A DNA stretch of 14,394 nucleotides. Source: Desulfovibrio sp. Lineage in GTDB: Bacteria; Desulfobacterota; Desulfovibrionia; Desulfovibrionales; Desulfovibrionaceae. The stretch is taken from assembly GCA_031282465.1 (NCBI GenBank), contig JAITDR010000132.1, positions 1 to 14,394 of the forward strand. Reading direction: 5' to 3'. The notes beneath the pieces are model-generated. The model saw only the letters and a list, made by a program, of their open reading frames with translations. It was not told where the DNA came from and made no database searches. The translations under genes and the position numbers were made by a program. Positions 1-6,055 of the stretch are shown in pieces. Numbering within the stretch: the first letter of the stretch is position 1; each line of letters begins with the position of its first letter.

Positions 1-789
1 GAGTTCAAGGCGCACATGAGCCAGTTCATGGCGTGGCTGCCCTATGTGCTGATCGGAGGCATTCTGGTGCTCACCCGCATCGACGTGCTGCCCCTCAAGG
101 CATGGCTGAACAACAACGGCGTAATCACCTTCAAGGGCATACTCGGCTACGCCAACGTCAGCGACAGCCTGAAGCTCCTCTACCTGCCGGGAACCGTCCC
201 GTTCATGCTGGTTGCTCTGCTCGTCATTCCGTTGCACAAGATGCCCGTCGACAAGGCAATTAAAGCCTGGACCGACACCACGGTCAAAATGAAGGCCGCC
301 ACAATATCCTTGTGCGCCTCGGTAGCCTTGGTGAAGATATTCCAGGGTTCCGGAATGAATCCGGATCTTGCCGCCGCCGTCGCGGCGGGGACGGCCAAGC
401 AGCTGCCCTCCATGCCCCTTGCCATGGCTACCACCATAGGGGATATCATCGGAGGTGCATGGCCCGTGTTCGCCTCCTATGTGGGCGGCCTCGGCGCCTT
501 CATCACCGGGTCCAACACGGTTTCCGACATGCTCTTCGGCATGTTCCAATGGGACATCGCCGGCCAGCTCAACCTGTCCAGAGTCGTCATTATCTCCGCG
601 CAGGCCGCCGGCGGCGCCATGGGCAACATGATCTGCATCCACAACATCGTGGCCGTCTGCACGGTCGTGGGACTGCTGAACCGCGAAGGAGACATCCTGA
701 AGAAGACCTTCTGGCCGTTCGTGCTCTATGGCGTTGTTGTGGGCATTGTGGCCCTTGTCCTCATCAGTTCGGGTTTCTCCAAGTTCTGA
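1..789 (+). CDS. LctP-family lactate permease, C-terminal half (5' end outside window)
   Basis: The frame is open from the first base and ends at TGA 787-789, giving 262 visible residues, about half of a normal permease of roughly 540 aa. The protein is a string of hydrophobic membrane segments. It carries a glycine-rich tract, ITGSNTVSDMLFGMFQ (about bases 499-546), in the same place as ITGSDTSSNALF-type motifs of L-lactate permeases (Pfam Lactate_perm), followed by the family's AxxxGGAMGNM segment near base 600. These proteins import lactate or related 2-hydroxy acids with protons across the inner membrane. The D-to-N and SS-to-VS changes in the signature mark a subgroup distinct from the complete permease downstream (TGSDTSSN), so the substrate may differ. 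It is followed by a hairpin and, further on, an intrinsic terminator. The family is confident; the exact substrate is not. Confidence 0.85.
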   Translation, partial: EFKAHMSQFMAWLPYVLIGGILVLTRIDVLPLKAWLNNNGVITFKGILGYANVSDSLKLLYLPGTVPFMLVALLVIPLHKMPVDKAIKAWTDTTVKMKAATISLCASVALVKIFQGSGMNPDLAAAVAAGTAKQLPSMPLAMATTIGDIIGGAWPVFASYVGGLGAFITGSNTVSDMLFGMFQWDIAGQLNLSRVVIISAQAAGGAMGNMICIHNIVAVCTVVGLLNREGDILKKTFWPFVLYGVVVGIVALVLISSGFSKF

Positions 790-806
790 ACACCCCGTTT
801 TCTTGC

Positions 807-846
807 CTTCCGGCCAAGGCTGCATCCACGCAGTCTCGGCCGGAAG
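807..846 (+). terminator. Hairpin just after the first permease gene
   Basis: Bases 807-815 (CTTCCGGCC) are perfectly complementary to 838-846. After one mismatch the inner part 817-823 pairs with 830-836 around the loop ATCCAC, giving a stem of about 16 bp. It starts 18 bases after the permease stop. No T-run follows, so it is a weak candidate for intrinsic termination and may instead protect the mRNA 3' end. I see no recognisable gene from 847 to 1031. Confidence 0.4.
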
Positions 847-1031
847 ATTGCGGGCGTGAATGCGGTCCCGGCCTGCGGCAAGGCCGAAATCATTTCCGAA
901 ATTTTCGACAACCGGCTTGCTTTTTATTTTGCAAAAGGGTAAAGACATGCATTCTTGTCGGTGCTTTTTCAAAGCGGCCGGCGGCGACACAGTCGACACG
1001 TTTGTTTTTTTGGCCATGTGGAGGCATCGCT

Positions 1032-1148
1032 ATGAAGGTTCCGGCAAAACGGGGCTTTCCTCCTCAAAAAAATTGTGCTGCGCAAGCTGAAACCGGCAGG
1101 TTCGGCCTGATTCTTGCACACACACACACACACACACACAACAGCTGA
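1032..1148 (+). CDS. Possible small protein (38 aa) ending in a His-Thr repeat
   Basis: ATG 1032 is preceded by a good Shine-Dalgarno sequence (GGAGG 1020-1024, 7-base spacer). The frame runs 38 codons to TGA 1146-1148. An intrinsic terminator starts 10 bases later, so it has the shape of a small gene or a leader ORF. The product is basic at its N-terminus (MKVPAKRG) and has no membrane segment or recognised domain. Its C-terminus is LAHTHTHTHNS, where the (CA)12 microsatellite is read as alternating His and Thr. Gain or loss of one CA unit would shift the frame and change the end. I do not recognise it; the ribosome-binding site and terminator spacing are the only support. It could equally be a chance ORF. 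Confidence 0.3.
   Translation: MKVPAKRGFPPQKNCAAQAETGRFGLILAHTHTHTHNS
1102..1118 (+). promoter_or_regulatory. Possible sigma-54 promoter core
   Basis: The sequence TCGGCCTGATTCTTGCA contains GG (1104-1105) and GC (1116-1117) separated by exactly 10 bases, with TTGCA at the -12 box, as in the sigma-54 consensus TGGCAC-N5-TTGCA. The -24 box is imperfect (CGGCCT against TGGCAC). Transcription would begin near 1128, inside the CA tract, and would soon meet the terminator at 1159. Sigma-54 control of organic-acid uptake genes is known in related bacteria, but one imperfect match is weak evidence. Confidence 0.2.
1117..1140 (+). repeat. (CA)12 dinucleotide microsatellite
   Basis: Twelve uninterrupted CA units. 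They lie inside the possible small ORF 1032-1148 and directly after a sigma-54-like -12 box. Dinucleotide tracts of this length are prone to slipped-strand mutation. Here slippage would alter the ORF frame or the distance from the promoter-like motif to the terminator. Confidence 0.95.
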
Positions 1149-1158
1149 GTAATATCTC

Positions 1159-1197
1159 CCGCTGTGCTCCCAAGTTAGGGCGCGCAGCGGTTTTTTT
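1159..1197 (+). terminator. Intrinsic terminator upstream of the second permease
   Basis: Bases 1159-1171 pair with 1178-1190 in a 13-position GC-rich stem (one G-T pair, one mismatch) with loop AAGTTA, followed at once by seven T residues (1191-1197). This is a textbook Rho-independent terminator on the + strand. It could end readthrough from the first permease or the small ORF, or act as an attenuator for the second permease 300 bases downstream. Confidence 0.85.
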
Positions 1198-1317
1198 GTT
1201 TCCGGCAGGCCCTGTTTCTTTTTTGAAATGGGGCCGTTTTGCCGTTTCTTTCATTTTTCTTCGTATCGTCGATTCCTGTTATCCACCGCGACAGGCGGAA
1301 AGTTACGGGCTGCCCGC

Positions 1318-1430
1318 GTTGCCGGAAGGCGGCAACACGACAGGCAACCGCAAAGTCGGCATGCTTTGACGGAGAGTTTGCAGAAACTGCCTGCAGGCTC
1401 CGTGGGGAGCAGGCAGGCAAGCTCACGGAG
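1318..1430 (+). promoter_or_regulatory. Structured 5' leader of the second permease gene
   Basis: The 306 bases between the terminator and the permease hold no convincing gene but several stems. GTTGCCG 1318-1324 pairs with CGGCAAC 1330-1336. CAAAG 1351-1355 pairs with CTTTG 1364-1368. CTGCCT 1387-1392 with AGGCAG 1411-1416 encloses GCTCC 1397-1401 with GGAGC 1406-1410. An alternative 7-bp pairing, CTCCGTG 1398-1404 with CACGGAG 1424-1430, excludes the previous stem. Competing stems in a long leader are typical of cis-regulatory RNA. I could not match it to a known riboswitch class. Confidence 0.35.
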
Positions 1431-1503
1431 GGAGATGTTCACAGTGTAAAAGACGTTCGACCAACATTGTAACCGGCTCGACAGGGCTGCGTCAGGAGGA
1501 ATT

Positions 1504-3138
1504 ATGAATACTTGGACCCAGGTCTATGAACCCGTCGGGGGGATCCTCGTTTCAGCGCTCATCGCTGCGATTCCGTTGATCCTGCTGTTTTACATGCTTG
1601 CCGTGCGCAGAACCCCCGGACATTACGCTGCGATTGCAGGCACGCTTTCGGCTCTGATTCTCTCCATCGTCATCTGGAAGATGCCGGTGACGATGGCCGT
1701 CAGCGCCACGGTTATGGGCATGTGTTTCGGTATTTTCCCGATTATCTGGATCGTCATCACAGCGGTCTGGGTCTACAACATGACGGTTGAATGCGGAGAA
1801 TTCGAGACTATCAAAGGCTCCCTGGCCAGTCTGACGGACGACCGACGACTGCAGGCCATCTTCATCGCCTTCGCTTTCGGTTCCTTCATTGAAGGCACGG
1901 CCGGTTTCGGCACGCCGGTCGCCATTACCGCGGCCATGCTGGTGGGATTGGGCTTCAACCCCCTGTATGCCGCGGGTATCTGTCTGATAGCCAACACGGC
2001 GCCTGTGGCCTTCGGCGCCATCGGTATCCCGGTCATCGTCGCCGCCAGCGTTTCGGGTCTTGACCTCAACCATATCAGTGCCATCGTCGGCCGCCAGCTT
2101 CCTTTCCTGTCCGTCATCGTACCGCTGTGGGTATGCGTGACCATGTGCGGCTTCAAACGCTCCATGGAAGTTCTGCCGGCCATTCTCGTCAGCGGCTTTT
2201 GCTTTGCAATAACCCAGTATCTTTCCTCAAACTTTCACGGTCCCTATCTTCCGGATATCCTTTCCGCCATCGTGACCATCGCCGGCATGGTGATTCTGCT
2301 GCGCGTATGGAAGCCCAAGAATACCTGGCATTTCCCGAATGAAGCGCCTGCCGGGAGCGGCGGAAAAGGGGCTTCCTACACCTCGGGCCAAGTGCTTCGC
2401 GCGTGGTCGCCCTACATCATTCTTGCCGTCATGGTTTTCATCTGGGGTACGGGCGGCTTCAAGGCCTTGACCGGGGGCTTCAACATTCCCGTTCAATGGC
2501 CGAATCTGCATAACCTGGTCATGAAGACAGCTCCCATCGTCGCCAAGGATGCGCCTTACGCCGCAGTTTACGGCTTCAACATAGCGCAGGCAGCCGGCAC
2601 GGCCATCCTGTTTTCCGGCCTCATAGCCTCCTTCATCATGCCGAATTACGGACTCGGCAAGGCTCTGCCCTGCCTGACGCGCACCATCGTGCAACTCAAG
2701 TTCCCCATACTGACCATAGCCACCATCCTCGGCTTGGCGTACATCATGAACTATTCCGGCATGAGCACGACTCTGGGCCTCGCCTTTACCCAGACCGGCC
2801 ATTTCTTCCCCTTCTTCGCGCCTCTGCTCGGCTGGATAGGCGTGTTCCTCACCGGTTCGGACACTTCGTCCAACGCTCTCTTCTGCGGCCTGCAACGCAC
2901 CACCGCTGAAGCGGTCGGCGTTGACCCGCACCTGACCGTCGCCTCCAACTCCTCCGGCGGCGTCACCGGCAAGATGATTTCTCCGCAGTCCATCTCCGTG
3001 GCTACCGCGGCGACGGGCATGATCGGACAGGAAGGCAACCTCTTCCGCTTCACCCTGTTGCATTCGCTGGCCATGACCATGGTCATCTGCGTATTGACCT
3101 ACCTGCAGGCCTACGCCTTGAAGTGGATGCTGCCGTAG
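1504..3138 (+). CDS. lctP: L-lactate permease (LctP/LldP family)
   Basis: 544 aa, full length for the family. ATG 1504 follows a strong Shine-Dalgarno sequence (AGGAGG 1494-1499, 4-base spacer). The protein is a multi-pass inner-membrane symporter with hydrophobic segments almost throughout. It has the N-terminal signature GSFIEGTAGFGTPVAI (residues about 126-141), the C-terminal TGSDTSSN (450-457) and the GGVTGKMISPQS segment (from about 485), all hallmarks of proton-coupled lactate/glycolate permeases. It imports lactate, the usual electron donor and carbon source of Desulfovibrio-type sulfate reducers. It is a paralogue of the partial permease upstream but closer to the canonical LldP signature. 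The long structured leader and the terminator before it suggest control at transcription elongation or translation. A strong hairpin follows the gene. Lactate is the most likely substrate; glycolate and D-lactate are alternatives. Confidence 0.93.
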   Translation: MNTWTQVYEPVGGILVSALIAAIPLILLFYMLAVRRTPGHYAAIAGTLSALILSIVIWKMPVTMAVSATVMGMCFGIFPIIWIVITAVWVYNMTVECGEFETIKGSLASLTDDRRLQAIFIAFAFGSFIEGTAGFGTPVAITAAMLVGLGFNPLYAAGICLIANTAPVAFGAIGIPVIVAASVSGLDLNHISAIVGRQLPFLSVIVPLWVCVTMCGFKRSMEVLPAILVSGFCFAITQYLSSNFHGPYLPDILSAIVTIAGMVILLRVWKPKNTWHFPNEAPAGSGGKGASYTSGQVLRAWSPYIILAVMVFIWGTGGFKALTGGFNIPVQWPNLHNLVMKTAPIVAKDAPYAAVYGFNIAQAAGTAILFSGLIASFIMPNYGLGKALPCLTRTIVQLKFPILTIATILGLAYIMNYSGMSTTLGLAFTQTGHFFPFFAPLLGWIGVFLTGSDTSSNALFCGLQRTTAEAVGVDPHLTVASNSSGGVTGKMISPQSISVATAATGMIGQEGNLFRFTLLHSLAMTMVICVLTYLQAYALKWMLP

Positions 3139-3159
3139 GCGGAACGGACGAACCTCGTT

Positions 3160-3207
3160 TTCCGAGCCCGGAGCACAATTTTCATGATTGTGTCTCCGGG
3201 TTCGGAA
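3160..3207 (+). terminator. Strong hairpin after the lactate permease gene
   Basis: Bases 3160-3179 pair with 3187-3207 in a stem of about 20 bp with one G-T pair and one bulged T (3193), around the loop TTTCATG (3180-3186). It begins 21 bases after the stop of lctP. No T-run follows, so efficient intrinsic termination is uncertain. mRNA 3'-end stabilisation is an alternative. Confidence 0.5.
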
Positions 3208-3243
3208 CGACGCGACAGAGACGCCGATGCCTGAGGCGTGATC

Positions 3244-3345
3244 GTCGGCAGGTATTGAACCCCTCCCCGGCAGGGTTTTTCCTTGATACTGCGACTGTCT
3301 GCGCTGTGACGCGGTCAGTCGGGGAGGGGTCCAGTACCTGCCGAC
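3244..3345 (+). repeat. Imperfect 25-bp inverted repeat with structured centre
   Basis: Left arm 3244-3268 (begins GTCGGCAGGTATTGAACC) and right arm 3321-3345 are reverse complements at 23 of 25 positions. One difference is a G-T pair and the other an A-C mismatch. The 52-base centre contains a further stem (GACTG 3293-3297 with CAGTC 3316-3320). The arrangement could be a small non-autonomous mobile element, a structured RNA or a termination structure. No target-site duplication is apparent at the ends. Confidence 0.75.
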
Positions 3346-3745
3346 AAATATATTCGAAGAGCGTTTCAATGACCGGGCAGTGCCGACAACGTCGCAGACG
3401 ATTTTTGCGGCACGGTGCGCCGATGCACGGCCCGGCATCCTCTCATCTGTAAACGTAACGCCCGGCATCCGCACAGGTTCGACGGCTGCTGCTGCGTTGC
3501 CGTTTCTTGCGGAACGCCCGCCGGACCAGGGCCGAAAAATGTGTCCCGGCAGGCTCGTCCCACAACATACGGGTAGGCACATCGCACAACATAGTCGTTA
3601 CGGCGCTGAATGAAAAGCCCCGGCACGCCCGTGCCGGCGCGAGTATACAGGCTGCATCGCCTTGGTCATAACCCCGACATACGTCTGTTGAACAACATGC
3701 CTGACCTGCGCGCAAAGGCTCAGACAGGGCAATAGAGTGAAGCAA
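3346..3745. other. Intergenic spacer without a recognisable gene
   Basis: Open frames here are short, overlap on both strands, lack ribosome-binding sites and match no family I recognise. The one clear structure is a hairpin, CCGGCAC 3620-3626 with GTGCCGG 3631-3637. Read on the minus strand it is followed by GGCTTTT, so it could be a weak minus-strand terminator, though no minus-strand gene leads into it. Confidence 0.6.
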
Positions 3746-3757
3746 TATAATCTATTG
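3721..3757 (+). promoter_or_regulatory. Promoter with operator-like dyad before the dehydrogenase pair
   Basis: A perfect -10 box TATAAT lies at 3746-3751. The best -35 candidate, CAGACA (3721-3726), is weak and 19 bases away, which would suit an activator-dependent promoter. A perfect 7-bp inverted repeat, CAATAGA 3730-3736 with TCTATTG 3751-3757, brackets the -10 region as an operator would. The region from about 3740 to 3835 is much more AT-rich than its surroundings. The predicted start of transcription is near 3758, leaving a leader of about 160 bases before ATG 3921. Confidence 0.45.
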
Positions 3758-3809
3758 AAATAATTTGTTTTATAAAGACAGCTTTACAATTTCTCCTGTA
3801 ATTTCAAGT

Positions 3810-3819
3810 TATTGCAATA
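3810..3819. promoter_or_regulatory. 10-bp perfect palindrome in the dehydrogenase leader
   Basis: TATTGCAATA is self-complementary and lies in the AT-rich leader about 50 bases past the predicted transcription start. It could be a regulator-binding site, but chance palindromes of this length occur in AT-rich DNA. Confidence 0.2.
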
Positions 3820-3920
3820 TTCTTTTGATTACCCCGAAGGCACAAAGCCGACTCTTGCATTTTTGCCGTCGTTGCTCCACAATTTTCTCCGGCAATATCC
3901 ACAGCAAGCGAGCAGTGACA

Positions 3921-4904
3921 ATGCGCAAAGGCACAGTAGTTTTTCCGGATGCCGGAAGCATAGGCGAGGATTTTGCCTGGCCCGATTTTTCCGACTTCGG
4001 CGAGGTCGTCATGTACGATCGGACCCTGCCGGAGCAGACGGAAGAACGGATCAGGAACGCCGCGTTCATCCTCACCAAAAAGGTAGCCGTCACGCCCGGA
4101 CATCCGGCCGTAACCCCTGCCCTGCGCTATATCGGGGCGCTGGGGACGGGCTTCAACCATGTGGATATCATGGGCGCCGCCGCGCGCGGCATCCCCGTCT
4201 GCAACGTGCCGGACTATTCCACGCCCTCCGTGGTCCAGCACGTCTTTACTCTGATTATGCTTCTTAGTTCGCACGCCTGCGAACTTACAGCCTCCGTGCG
4301 CCGGGGCGGCTGGAGCAAAAGCAGGCGTTTCCGTTACCGGGACAAACCCTTTTACGAACTGCACGGCAAAACTCTGGGTGTTGTGGGCTTCGGGAACATC
4401 GGCTCAAGAGTGGCCCGTGTAGCCCACGGCTTCGGCATGCATGTTCTGGCCTACGCGCCCCGTCCCAAACCGGTGCCGGATTTCCGGCCTTTCGACTTTG
4501 TCGGCCTGGACGACCTGTTCGCCCGCTCCGACGTCGTCAGCCTGCACTGCCCGTTGAACCGGGCAAGCGAGGGCATGGTAAACGCCCGTCTGCTGGGATT
4601 GATGAAGAAACAGGCCCTGCTCATCAATACGGCGCGCGGTCCCCTGATCAACGAGCGGGATCTTCTGGACGCGCTCAAGGAAGAACGCATAGGCGGCGCG
4701 GGGCTGGACGTCGTTGTCGTGGAACCCATGGCCGACGACAACCCGCTGCGTTTTGCCCCGAACTGTATAATTACCCCGCATGCGGCATGGTGCGGCGTCG
4801 AATCCCGCATGCGCCTCATGCAGGCCGCTTACGACAACATCCGCGCCTTTCTGGACGGCGCGCCCGTCAATGTGGTCAACGGCGTTGCGCGCCGCGCCGA
4901 TTAG
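3921..4904 (+). CDS. D-2-hydroxyacid dehydrogenase, copy 1 (hydroxypyruvate/glycerate dehydrogenase-like)
   Basis: 327 aa, normal for the family. ATG 3921 is chosen because it matches copy 2. Its ribosome-binding site, AAGCGAG, is a version of copy 2's AAGGAG disrupted by an extra base, so copy 1 may be translated less well. An upstream in-frame ATG at 3765 has no ribosome-binding site. Such cytoplasmic enzymes interconvert 2-oxo and D-2-hydroxy acids. The nucleotide-binding motif GFGNIG is at 156-161 and the catalytic Arg239 (NTARG), Glu268 and His287 (TPHAAW) are all present. The PHxAW segment resembles glycerate/hydroxypyruvate reductases. The position 18 residues after the GxGxxG motif, usually Asp in NAD enzymes, is Ala179, followed by PRP, which hints at NADP(H) use. 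Its neighbours are lactate permeases and copy 2. The substrate is not known. Confidence 0.9.
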   Translation: MRKGTVVFPDAGSIGEDFAWPDFSDFGEVVMYDRTLPEQTEERIRNAAFILTKKVAVTPGHPAVTPALRYIGALGTGFNHVDIMGAAARGIPVCNVPDYSTPSVVQHVFTLIMLLSSHACELTASVRRGGWSKSRRFRYRDKPFYELHGKTLGVVGFGNIGSRVARVAHGFGMHVLAYAPRPKPVPDFRPFDFVGLDDLFARSDVVSLHCPLNRASEGMVNARLLGLMKKQALLINTARGPLINERDLLDALKEERIGGAGLDVVVVEPMADDNPLRFAPNCIITPHAAWCGVESRMRLMQAAYDNIRAFLDGAPVNVVNGVARRAD

Positions 4905-4919
4905 CGCCGTGGCGTCTCC

Positions 4920-4985
4920 GCAACGGCCCCGGCTTCGGCGAAGATGCCCGTCGCGGCGCCGCTCCGCAGCGGACGGCCGGGGTGA
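4920..4985 (+). pseudogene. Remnant of a hydrolase gene between the dehydrogenase copies
   Basis: Bases 4921-4973 match 6381-6433, inside the downstream hydrolase gene, at about 44 of 53 positions. The translations align: ATAPASAKMPVAAPLRSG here against ATALASAGMLVVAPTHSG at hydrolase residues 109-126. The fragment runs into TGA 4983-4985 and is in frame with the preceding dehydrogenase, just as the intact hydrolase is in frame with copy 2. It begins only 15 bases after the stop of copy 1, whereas the matching part lies about 337 bases after the stop of copy 2. A deletion of roughly 320 bases explains this. The copy-2 homology begins about 13 bases after it ends. It is a scar and not functional. 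Confidence 0.8.
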
Positions 4986-5059
4986 TGACGGCTCTTGCTT
5001 TTTTGCCTGCTATGCTCCACAATTTTCTTCGGTAATCTCCACAGCAAGGAGCAGTGACA

Positions 5060-6043
5060 ATGCGTAAAGACACAGTGGTGTTTCCGGATGCCGGAAGCAT
5101 AGGCGACGATTTTGCCTGGCCCGAGTTTTCCGACTTCGGCGAGGTCGTCATGTACGATCAGACCCTGCCGGAGCAGACAGTGGAACGGATCAGGGATGCC
5201 GCGTTCATCCTCACCAACAAGGTTGTCGTCACGGCCGAACATCTGGCCGCCGCGCCCGCCCTGAGGTATATCGGGGTATTGGCGACCGGCTTCAATCAGG
5301 TGGATATCGGGGCAGCCGCCGCGCGCGGCATCCCCGTCTGCAACGTGCCGGACTATTCCACGCCCTCCGTGGTCCAGCACGTCTTTACTCTGATTCTGCT
5401 CCTCAGTTCGCGCGCCTGCGAACTCACGGCCTCCGTGCGCCGGGGCGACTGGAGCAAGAGCAGGCATTTCTGTTACTGGGACAAACCCATTTTCGAGCTG
5501 CAGGGCAAAACCTTGGGTATTGTGGGTTTCGGGAACATCGGTGCGGGAGTGGCCCGTGTGGCCCACGGCTTCGGCATGCATGTTCTGGCCTACGCGCCCC
5601 GCCCCAGACCGGCACCGGATTTCCGGCCTTTCGACTTTGTCGGTCTGGACGACCTGTTCGCCCGCTCCGACGTCATCAGCCTGCACTGCCCGTTGAACCG
5701 GGAAAGCGAGGGCATGGTAAACGCCCGTCTGCTGGGATTGATGAAGGAGCAGGCACTGCTCATCAATACGGCGCGCGGTCCCCTGATCAACGAGCGGGAC
5801 CTTCTGGACGCGCTCAAGGAAGAACGCATAGGCGGCGCGGGGCTGGACGTCGTCGCCGTGGAACCCATGGCCGACGACAATCCGTTGCGTTTTGCCCCGA
5901 ACTGCATGATTACCCCGCATGTGGCCTGGTGCGCCGTCGAATCCCGCATGCGCCTCATGCAGACCGCCTACGGCAACATCCGCGCCTTTCTGGACGGCGC
6001 GCCCGTCAACGTGGTCAACGGCGTTACGGGCCGTGCCGATTAG
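5060..6043 (+). CDS. D-2-hydroxyacid dehydrogenase, copy 2
   Basis: 327 aa, the same length as copy 1 with no gaps and about 87% identical by hand count. ATG 5060 has AAGGAG (5046-5051) 8 bases upstream. An in-frame GTG at 5054 is too close to that site. GFGNIG 156-161, Arg239, Glu268 and His287 are conserved, and Ala179 again replaces the usual NAD-selecting Asp. Differences from copy 1 cluster at residues 53-84 (the first part of the substrate domain), 129-148 and 162-163, while the 187-204 and 231-265 stretches are nearly identical. This leaves room for changed substrate range. The stop is 12 bases before the next gene, in the same frame, suggesting one transcript with the hydrolase. Cytoplasmic; the precise substrate cannot be read from sequence. 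Confidence 0.92.
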   Translation: MRKDTVVFPDAGSIGDDFAWPEFSDFGEVVMYDQTLPEQTVERIRDAAFILTNKVVVTAEHLAAAPALRYIGVLATGFNQVDIGAAAARGIPVCNVPDYSTPSVVQHVFTLILLLSSRACELTASVRRGDWSKSRHFCYWDKPIFELQGKTLGIVGFGNIGAGVARVAHGFGMHVLAYAPRPRPAPDFRPFDFVGLDDLFARSDVISLHCPLNRESEGMVNARLLGLMKEQALLINTARGPLINERDLLDALKEERIGGAGLDVVAVEPMADDNPLRFAPNCMITPHVAWCAVESRMRLMQTAYGNIRAFLDGAPVNVVNGVTGRAD

Positions 6044-6055
6044 CGCTTTTCAACT

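Larger units (their letters stand above)
3847..6047 (+). repeat. Tandem duplication of the dehydrogenase gene
   Basis: Copy 1 covers about 3847-4908 and copy 2 about 4987-6047. Homology starts about 74 bases upstream of each ATG (shared CTCCACAATTTTCT and CCACAGCAA segments) and ends just after each stop codon (TAGCGC). The offset is 1139 bases within the genes and 1140 upstream, because copy 1 has one extra base in its ribosome-binding site. Only the region upstream of copy 1 has a clear promoter, so copy 2 is probably co-transcribed or relies on the duplicated segment. Confidence 0.95.

Noticed and set aside
312..1031. Extended + frame running from inside the first permease into the spacer
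   Set aside because: The part inside the permease is an out-of-frame shadow rich in Arg and His. Only the last 38 codons, from ATG 1032, have a ribosome-binding site.
1318..1430. Glycine or cyclic-di-GMP riboswitch in the lctP leader
   Set aside because: Fragments such as CAGGCAACCGCAAAG look superficially similar, but the conserved cores of either class are absent.
2227..3582. Long minus-strand open frame opposite lctP
   Set aside because: It is antisense to a well-conserved permease, has no ribosome-binding site or recognisable domain, and arises from GC-rich codon use. The same applies to long minus-strand frames at 6050-7621, 7760-9037 and 11196-12434.
3443..3745. Minus-strand 100-codon ORF in the intergenic region
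   Set aside because: It has no ribosome-binding site and no recognisable motif, the composition is biased, and it overlaps other equally unsupported frames.
3765..3920. N-terminal extension of dehydrogenase copy 1 from ATG 3765
   Set aside because: There is no ribosome-binding site, the translation is unlike any dehydrogenase N-terminus, and copy 2 clearly starts at the position equivalent to 3921.
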